In this document: positions 1 through 5,024 of the stretch, one piece after another
Numbering within the stretch: the first letter of the stretch is position 1
Layout of the letters: the number at the start of each line of letters is the position of its first letter
Assembly (NCBI GenBank): GCA_938045355.1
Contig: CALIMU010000088.1
Location: forward strand, 1-8,692
Direction: 5' to 3'
Length of the DNA: 8,692 bases
Origin: an uncultured Clostridium sp.
Lineage (GTDB): Bacteria > Bacillota_A > Clostridia > TANB77 > CAG-508
Notes under the pieces: generated by a model
Database searches by the model: none
Seen by the model: only the letters and a program-made list of their open reading frames with translations
Told to the model about the DNA's origin: nothing
Program-made: the position numbers and the translations under genes

Positions 1-6
1 CCTCCT
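1..6 (-). promoter_or_regulatory. Shine-Dalgarno of a divergent gene off the left edge
   Basis: Read on the minus strand, the first six bases are AGGAGG, a perfect ribosome binding site, and its start codon would lie just outside the window. Together with the minus-strand promoter candidate at 34-62 this suggests a gene transcribed leftwards, divergent from the WalJ-like gene. Nothing of its coding sequence is visible. Confidence 0.5.
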
Positions 7-33
7 ATTTTCCTATTAGTAGTTAATAAATTA

Positions 34-62
34 ATTATAACTTAAAACTTGTTAAAAAACAA
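34..62 (-). promoter_or_regulatory. Candidate divergent promoter (leftward)
   Basis: On the minus strand TTGTTT (62-57) and TATAAT (39-34) are separated by 17 bases, a sigma-A-like arrangement with a perfect -10 and a weak -35. It would drive the gene whose ribosome binding site touches the left edge. In such AT-rich DNA a -10 match is cheap, so confidence is moderate. Confidence 0.45.
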
Positions 63-79
63 AAATTATATGTTATAAT
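49..79 (+). promoter_or_regulatory. Promoter of the WalJ-like gene
   Basis: An extended -10 element (TG, one base, TATAAT; 71-79) lies 26 bases upstream of the start codon, with a poor -35 candidate (TTGTTA, 49-54, spacing 19). The extended -10 can compensate for the weak -35. The ribosome binding site AAGGAG (94-99) follows, six bases before the ATG. Confidence 0.5.
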
Positions 80-105
80 ATTAATGTTAAACAAAGGAGA
101 AGATA

Positions 106-915
106 ATGATTAAATTTTGTTCGTTATATAGTGGAAGTTCTGGAAATTGTTATTATGTAAATATAGATGGCAAAAAAATATTATTAGATATGGGGAAAAG
201 TCTAAAAAAGATTACAGATGCTTTGGAAAAAATTGATGAGAAAATAGAAGAAATTGATGCAATATTAATAACACATGAACATTCAGACCATATACAAGGG
301 TTAAAAATGTTATGCAAAAAACATGATAAAAGAATATATATGACAGATAAGACAAAAATAGAGGTTTCAAATTTAGTAGATAATATTATAGAAAAAAATA
401 TTATTACATTTAAAGCAGGAGATAAGTTTGAAATAGGAGATGCAAAGATAAAAAGTGTTAAAATATCACATGATGCAATAGATCCAGTTATGTATAGTTT
501 TAAGGATGTAGATGGAAATAAGGTTTCTGTTTTTACAGATGTAGGTGAAATAACAGATTCTATATTAGAAACACTTAAGGGAAGTAAAATTGCAGTGATA
601 GAAGCAAATTATGAAGAAAATTTATTAAGATTATCTAGATACCCAAGTTATTTAAAGAAAAGGATAATGGGGAGATATGGACATTTATCAAATGAAGAAG
701 CAGGATTTTTAGCAAAAGAATTAGCAAAAAATGGAACAGAAAAAATATTATTAGGACATTTAAGTAAGGAGACTAATACAGAAAAGATAGCATATCAGAC
801 AATAGAAAATGAATTGAAATTTTTGAAAGAAGAAAATGAGGATATAGACATAGATAATATTGAAATAAAAGTTCTTGGAAGAGAAGAAAGTAGTGATATA
901 TATATAATAAAATAG
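106..915 (+). CDS. walJ: WalJ/YycJ-like metallo-beta-lactamase-fold hydrolase
   Basis: The 269-residue protein opens with the strand seen in YycJ/WalJ proteins (S-G-S-S-G-N-C, residues 9-15) and has the metal-binding signature T-H-E-H-S-D-H at 56-62 (ligands H57, H59, D61, H62). Further likely ligands are H122, D145 in F-T-D-V-G, and H218 in G-H-L-S; another G-H-L-S-N-E-E-A motif begins at 192. This is the complete fold at normal family length. WalJ proteins are cytoplasmic, probably nucleases, linked to the WalKR cell-wall regulon and to DNA metabolism; here no walK or walR neighbour is visible. The usual S-N-H-D element is A-N-Y-E (167-170), a moderate departure. The start is fixed by AAGGAG six bases upstream. 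All arginines are AGA or AGG, and there is no CGG in any frame. The gene ends at a bidirectional terminator. The fold is certain; the precise orthology is likely. Confidence 0.9.
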   Translation: MIKFCSLYSGSSGNCYYVNIDGKKILLDMGKSLKKITDALEKIDEKIEEIDAILITHEHSDHIQGLKMLCKKHDKRIYMTDKTKIEVSNLVDNIIEKNIITFKAGDKFEIGDAKIKSVKISHDAIDPVMYSFKDVDGNKVSVFTDVGEITDSILETLKGSKIAVIEANYEENLLRLSRYPSYLKKRIMGRYGHLSNEEAGFLAKELAKNGTEKILLGHLSKETNTEKIAYQTIENELKFLKEENEDIDIDNIEIKVLGREESSDIYIIK

Positions 916-944
916 GGAGATTATATATAAGACTTATATATGAA

Positions 945-982
945 AAAACACAAACTTAAATTTAATCTTAAGTTTGTGTTTT
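945..982. terminator. Bidirectional rho-independent terminator
   Basis: A perfect 15-bp inverted repeat (945-959 and 968-982) encloses an 8-base loop. It begins with an A run and ends with a T run, so it can stop transcripts from both sides. It lies between the convergent WalJ-like and ugtP-like genes and plausibly serves both. Confidence 0.88.
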
Positions 983-990
983 ATTAAAGT

Positions 991-2140
991 TTAATTTAAA
1001 TCAAATATTATTTTACATATAGTATCTGCAGCATATGGTTTACCAAATTTTTTGGCATTTGCAGATAATCTAGATAAATAGTTTTCATCTGTTTTTAGTC
1101 TATCAATTAACATATCTAGGTTTTCTTTGTTTATAAGTATACCAGCACCAATGTTTTCAATATAATTTTGGTTTGCTACTTCTTGACCTGGAAGAGGGTT
1201 TATCATAAACATTGGTAATCCTTGGGATAATGATTCAGATGTTGTAAGTCCACCAGGTTTTGAGAAAATAGCTGATGATACTTTCATTAGTCTAGAAATA
1301 TGAGTTGTATAGTTAATTAATGTTGTATTATTTATATTTTCTTCTTTAATTGTTTTTTCAAACATTGAATATAATTCAGGGTTTTTACCAGATATACATA
1401 CAAAATGAAATTCAGGTAATTTTTTAGTTAATTTTTTAAAAATTTCAATATTAATTGTATTTGATAACCCAAATTCACCACCGACCAAAAAATATAAAAT
1501 TTTTCTTTTCTTTAGGAATTTCAAATTCTTTATATGTTTCTTCTATTTCATCTTTTGTTAAATCCTTACAAAAGATAGGGTTTATTGGAATTCCTGTAAC
1601 ATGTACTTGAGATTCTTTAATACCTTTTTCTATTAGAGCTTTTTTCATGTCTTCTGTAGGAACAAAGAAATATTTTAGATATTCTGGAAGTACATACCAA
1701 AGTCCATGTGGTTCAAAGTCTGTTAAAATATTTGAGATAGGCATATTAATTTTACCTTTTCTTGCTATATGTGCACACATTATTGCAGGGAAAGGGTGTG
1801 TACATATGATTTGATCAGGCTCCACCTGTTTTATAATTCTATATAATCTAATTCTATACCATCTTAGAGTTTGCCTTAAAACTATATCTGTAACACTATT
1901 ATCTTTGTTTGCATTATTATAAAATGCTCCCCAAAGTTTAGGAGTATTCCTAGATATTGCATTATAAAAAGAAATTGAAATTTTATTTAGAATAGGTGCA
2001 ACATATTCAAGTCCATCTACTAATTCAACATAACAGTTATATTTATCTTCTAAAACTGCTTTTAATGCTCTGGCTGCAGAAAGATGACCTCCTCCAAATG
2101 ATCCATAAAATATAATTGCTTTTTTCTTTTTGGTTTCCAT
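991..2140 (-). CDS. ugtP: UgtP-like diacylglycerol glucosyltransferase, one +1 shift at CGG
   Basis: This GT28-family (MurG-like) enzyme probably transfers glucose from UDP-glucose to diacylglycerol at the inner membrane face, making glycolipid and the lipoteichoic acid anchor. The N-terminal half has the loop G-S-F-G-G-G-H-L-S-A-A (13-23). The C-terminal half has the nucleotide-sugar motif K-P-G-G-L-T-T-S-E and P-L-P-G-Q-E. The gene is split into two overlapping frames: codon 220 is CGG (1483-1481) and the zero frame stops two codons later (TGG TGA). Skipping the C gives G-G-G-E-F-G-L and continues to the TAA at 991, yielding 382 residues, the same length as Bacillus subtilis UgtP. The ATG at 2140 has AAAGGAG upstream. 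There is no other CGG on the coding strand. MGDG-synthase-like activity is an alternative; the exact acceptor and sugar cannot be read from the sequence. Confidence 0.88.
1481..1483 (-). other. CGG +1 shift site in ugtP
   Basis: The zero frame reads GGT CGG TGG TGA and stops. Skipping the C reads GGT GGT GGT GAA, giving the Gly-rich loop expected at the start of the C-terminal Rossmann domain. The two halves of the family protein join exactly here. Confidence 0.88.
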
Positions 2141-2172
2141 TTAATAGTCTCCTTTAATATTAATATATTTGT

Positions 2173-2181
2173 ATTATACCA
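2173..2181 (-). promoter_or_regulatory. Extended -10 promoter of ugtP
   Basis: On the minus strand TG, one base, then TATAAT (the -10 hexamer is 2178-2173) lies about 33 bases upstream of the ATG. No good -35 is seen at the right distance, as is usual for extended -10 promoters. Confidence 0.55.
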
Positions 2182-2223
2182 TAAAAGATAGTAAATAAAA
2201 CATAAATTACAAAAATATAAAAA

Positions 2224-2257
2224 ACCTATACTTAAAATATGATATTTAAGTATAGGT
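2224..2257 (-). terminator. Terminator of the secreted-protein gene
   Basis: A perfect 13-bp inverted repeat (2224-2236 and 2245-2257) with an 8-base loop begins 7 bases past the TAA of the secreted-protein gene. On the minus strand it is followed by TTTTATATTTTT, a typical U-rich tail. It insulates the ugtP-like gene, which has its own promoter downstream. Confidence 0.8.
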
Positions 2258-2263
2258 CTAAAA

Positions 2264-3007
2264 TTACTGGAACATTCCATTTTTGTTTATTTGTGTAGCA
2301 TCTTTAAAAGGCTTCAAGATAAATCTTTTGGCTGCTGGGTGGCTTGCATCTATAATTGCAAAGTCAGTATCAGAAATAGCTTCCATATATGCTGAAGAAA
2401 GCATAAATCTTACAACAGCTAAATCTACCTTTTTGCCATTACTATATTTACTTTTTACAGTAAATTTAATACTATCCCATAATCTTGGATAGAACCCTTT
2501 TCCATAATGAAAATCCCAAGAACCTGCAAATGCATATTCTTTATTTTCAAATACAACACTTTCACTGCTGTAATATGGAATTACTCCCATATAAGAAATT
2601 CCACTGTTATATTCTACAACAGCAAAATATTCTCCAGGAGCAAGTTTAATCTCAATAGGCACTATTCTTAGATTTCTACGATTTCCAGGCATTAAAGTTC
2701 CTATTCCGTCTGGTCCGAAATTCGCAACAGTGTTCTTTTTTAATGGTACAGATTTATCCTTACCAATTATCTCACTCACGAATTGTTCTTCAGACTGTAC
2801 ACAATCGAAAAACAAATTTTTTTCTTTCTCATTCCGCCAAATATCATTTGGCAATAAAGAATGAGTGATTTTGTTGTATTTTTTAGTAAATTTATAATTA
2901 TTTGGTGAGCATTTTTCAGGTCCACCAAATGTAATAAACGAATTAATTAACAATAAGAAAACAGTACTACCTAAAAAAACAACTTGTTTGAAAATTTTAT
3001 TTTTCAT
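2264..3007 (-). CDS. Secreted protein of unknown function
   Basis: I do not recognise this family. The ATG at 3007 encodes 247 residues; a GTG at 3016 would add three, but AAGGA upstream is better spaced for the ATG. Residues 1-28 form a signal peptide: M-K-N-K-I-F-K, then a hydrophobic core rich in V, F and L, ending near F-G-G. No lipobox cysteine is visible. The mature part is polar and probably beta-rich, with aromatic stretches such as G-S-W-D-F-H-Y-G-K-G-F-Y, suggesting an exported globular domain. It is monocistronic with its own terminator. Codon 58 is an in-frame CGG (2836-2834, in I-W-R-N-E) that must be read as a normal codon: a +1 shift there meets TGA 18 codons later. It also carries a CGT, and two CGG trinucleotides spanning codon boundaries. 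In this it differs from its neighbours and may have been transferred. Confidence 0.7.
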   Translation of the reverse strand: MKNKIFKQVVFLGSTVFLLLINSFITFGGPEKCSPNNYKFTKKYNKITHSLLPNDIWRNEKEKNLFFDCVQSEEQFVSEIIGKDKSVPLKKNTVANFGPDGIGTLMPGNRRNLRIVPIEIKLAPGEYFAVVEYNSGISYMGVIPYYSSESVVFENKEYAFAGSWDFHYGKGFYPRLWDSIKFTVKSKYSNGKKVDLAVVRFMLSSAYMEAISDTDFAIIDASHPAAKRFILKPFKDATQINKNGMFQ

Positions 3008-3148
3008 GGTCCTCACATCCTTTTAATTTTTTACAATAAACAACTTAATATAGTTATTTATTAGTATATTATTTAATAAAATAATAACACAAAATACTAA
3101 TTATGTAAATGAAATGGAATAAAAAAATAAGACTAATATGTTATAGCC

Positions 3149-4024
3149 CTATTTTTTATCATGTTTTGCATTTTTTTCTATAGTTCTTATTTTATTATAT
3201 AATTTTTCTTCTTCTTTAGAGATAGATGAAGGTATTACTATATTTGCTGTTAATATTAAATCACCTTTTTGATTTGAAGAAGAGAATCCCTTGTTTTTTA
3301 GTTTGAATTCTTTTTGATTTGGAGTAAATGGTGGAACTATTATAGAAATAAGTTCACCAAAGAAATCAAACTCTATATTTGTACCTAAAATAGCTTCTGC
3401 AGGAGTAAGATTAAGATTACTTATAATATTTAGACCTTTTAATTTAAAGATTTCATCATTTTCTACAGATATTCTAACATATAGGTCTCCTGGAAATTTA
3501 AAAGGATCATTACTTTTTTTACCCATGTATTTTAATATATGTATATCATTATTTTTTGTATTTTTTGGTATTTCTAGATCTTTTTGGTCATCTTTTGTTT
3601 TTATAATTTTTGTAGTACCAAGATATGCTTCTTTAATAGATAATTTTAAAGTTATTTCTGTATTTAAAGAAGTATCTTCCTTTTTTTCTTTATATAAGTT
3701 ATGTTTTTTAAAAGTATTTCCAAAGAATATATTTGATAATTCTTCTAGCATTGTATTTTTACGTTCTTCTGTAATGAAAGATATATTTTCTTTTTTTGTT
3801 CTACCAATATATCCATTCCATAATTTATCATATTTTTTCTTGGTTTGAGGATTTGAAAGGATCTTATATGCCTCATTTATATCTTTTATAATTTCACCAG
3901 TACTCTCTTTATTTATATCTGGATGAAATTTTTTAGCTTGATTTCTATAAGCTGTTTTGATTTCTTCATTTGTTACTTTAATGTTATCAATTCCAAGTAT
4001 TTTGTAGTAATCTTTAAATGTCAT
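3149..4024 (-). CDS. DnaJ-like (class II) co-chaperone
   Basis: The protein has 291 residues. Residues 1-68 are a J domain with the DnaK-stimulating H-P-D motif at 34-36 and the helix-IV region Y-K-I-L-S-N-P-Q-T-K-K-K-Y-D. There is no zinc-finger (CxxCxGxG) region and no clear Gly/Phe linker; a Lys-rich spacer leads directly into DnaJ C-terminal substrate-binding domains (about 103-275), with G-D-L-Y-V-R-I, L-T-P-A-E-A-I-L-G-T and K-G-D-L as landmarks. This is the CbpA-like, class II architecture. It is cytoplasmic and expected to deliver clients to DnaK and trigger ATP hydrolysis. The gene stands alone with its own promoter, without grpE or dnaK beside it. The start is supported by the J domain beginning at once, although the ribosome binding site (GGGG) is weak. 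There is no CGG in any frame, and the gene is intact in a single frame. Confidence 0.88.
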   Translation of the reverse strand: MTFKDYYKILGIDNIKVTNEEIKTAYRNQAKKFHPDINKESTGEIIKDINEAYKILSNPQTKKKYDKLWNGYIGRTKKENISFITEERKNTMLEELSNIFFGNTFKKHNLYKEKKEDTSLNTEITLKLSIKEAYLGTTKIIKTKDDQKDLEIPKNTKNNDIHILKYMGKKSNDPFKFPGDLYVRISVENDEIFKLKGLNIISNLNLTPAEAILGTNIEFDFFGELISIIVPPFTPNQKEFKLKNKGFSSSNQKGDLILTANIVIPSSISKEEEKLYNKIRTIEKNAKHDKK

Positions 4025-4054
4025 AATTTACCCCGTATCTTCTGAATTGTTTTC

Positions 4055-4082
4055 ATTATATCACAAATAAATATCTTTTCAA
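4055..4082 (-). promoter_or_regulatory. Promoter of the dnaJ-like gene
   Basis: On the minus strand TTGAAA (4082-4077), 16 bases, then TATAAT (4060-4055) preceded by TGA, an extended -10. It lies about 30 bases upstream of the start codon. No CIRCE-type inverted repeat is visible, so HrcA control is not supported. Confidence 0.65.
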
Positions 4083-4165
4083 TAACAATTTGATAACAAA
4101 AATTAAAAGTGAATTTAAAAGTAGAGTTAAAATATAGTTTATGAAAAATATGGATCAAAATAAAG

Positions 4166-4213
4166 AAACATATAAACATTATCTGATTAAATTGTGGATA
4201 ACTTTATATGTTT
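4166..4213 (-). terminator. Possible terminator after lemA
   Basis: An 11-bp perfect inverted repeat (4166-4176 and 4203-4213) with a 26-base loop lies just beyond the lemA stop, followed on the minus strand by a T-rich stretch. The stem is almost all A-T and the loop is long, so this is a weak call. Confidence 0.35.
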
Positions 4214-4226
4214 TTTTATTTTTTAA

Positions 4227-4782
4227 TTATATTCTTATATTTTCTTTTTCATTTTCTGAAATTTCAAACATAATAAATTCTGGTGATTTCAAAAGTTTTG
4301 CTAACAAATTGTTTGGAAATATTTTAGTGAATTTTTGATAATCTCTAATTGTACCATTATAGTATTTCCTTGATAATGCAATTTCATCTTCTATAATAAT
4401 TAAGTTTTCACTAAGTCTTTTGTATTCTTCGTTTGCTTTTAATTCTGGATAATTTTCTACTGTTAAATTAAGAGAACCTATTATACTTGAGAAATTTTTG
4501 TTTTCAATAATCTTATCATTGATAGATTTAGAATCATAATTAGATGATCTTAATTCGGCAATTTTTGTAAAAACTTGTTCTTCATGATTCGAATAGCCTT
4601 TAACTATTTCAACTAAGTTTCCGAACTAAATCAAAACGTTTTTTTAATTGTACATCCATGATAGAAAAAGCCTCTTCAATCATTATTTTTTTACTTATAC
4701 TAATATTATAATAAATAAAAGTATATACTAATAGTATTGCTAAGATAGCACCAACTATTATTAATATTGTAATATAATCCAT
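4227..4782 (-). CDS. lemA: LemA-family membrane protein, one +1 shift at CGG
   Basis: LemA proteins have one N-terminal membrane helix followed by a helical bundle; their role is unclear, with membrane or envelope functions suspected. Residues 4-25 are a hydrophobic helix, followed by the family pattern E-E-A-F-S-I-M-D-V-Q-L-K-K-R-F-D-L-V. Codon 54 is then CGG (4623-4621), and the zero frame stops after three more codons. Skipping the C reads G-N-L-V-E-I-V-K-G-Y, matching the family's (P/x)NLVETVKGY segment, and continues through typical features (V-F-T-K-I-A-E-L-R-S-S; L-N-L-T-V-E-N-Y-P-E-L-K-A-N) to TAA at 4229-4227, for 184 residues. I choose the ATG at 4782 because AGGAGA (4793-4788) lies six bases upstream; an ATG at 4800 would place that site inside the gene. 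There is no other CGG on the coding strand. Confidence 0.88.
4621..4623 (-). other. CGG +1 shift site in lemA
   Basis: The zero frame reads GTT CGG AAA CTT AGT TGA and stops. Skipping the C reads GTT GGA AAC TTA GTT GAA, which restores the conserved LemA core. Many family members have Pro at this position; here glycine is produced. Confidence 0.87.
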
Positions 4783-4831
4783 AAATAATCTCCTATTCAT
4801 CTTTCATACTATATTTAGATTGTAATTATAT

Positions 4832-4858
4832 AGTATATCTTTAATTTAAAAATGTCTA
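4832..4858 (-). promoter_or_regulatory. Weak candidate promoter for lemA
   Basis: On the minus strand TAGACA (4858-4853) and TATACT (4837-4832) are 15 bases apart; a perfect TATAAT also lies at 4830-4825 but without a -35 at usable distance. One of these probably serves lemA. Confidence 0.35.
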
Positions 4859-4927
4859 GAGAATTAAAATAATATTAGAAATGTGATATAAAAGAAATAT
4901 ATATAATTTGTTGTGAAGATGTTTAAA

Positions 4928-4953
4928 AAGGCTAAAATTTGACAAATAGCCTT
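4928..4953. repeat. Inverted repeat spanning the murF -35 element
   Basis: AAGGCTA (4928-4934) and TAGCCTT (4947-4953) are perfect inverted arms around a 12-base centre that contains the TTGACA of the murF promoter. The position would suit a repressor site. It could also be a chance hairpin. Confidence 0.4.
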
Positions 4954-4967
4954 AATCTATATATCAT
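4939..4967 (+). promoter_or_regulatory. Promoter of murF
   Basis: A perfect TTGACA (4939-4944), 17-base spacer, and TATCAT (4962-4967, one mismatch to the -10 consensus) form the best sigma-A-type promoter in the window. It lies about 58 bases upstream of the murF start. This indicates murF is actively transcribed, which argues against it being a dead gene. Confidence 0.72.
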
Positions 4968-5024
4968 ATATAGTGTATTATATTATTTTTAATATATAGT
5001 AAGAAGGAGAATATATATTTTATT

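Noticed and set aside
2062..2280. Minus-strand open frame overlapping the ugtP start
   Set aside because: It overlaps the ugtP promoter and N-terminus in another frame, has no ribosome binding site, and its sequence looks like translated AT-rich spacer.
2283..2492. Plus-strand open frame inside the secreted-protein gene
   Set aside because: It is antisense to a gene with a clear signal peptide and terminator, and has no ribosome binding site or family features.
3525..3848. Plus-strand open frame inside dnaJ
   Set aside because: Phe/Ser-rich antisense shadow of Lys/Glu-rich coding sequence.
4141..4338. Plus-strand 65-codon open frame with a hydrophobic stretch
   Set aside because: It overlaps the 3' end of lemA once that gene is read through its shift, and it lacks a ribosome binding site.
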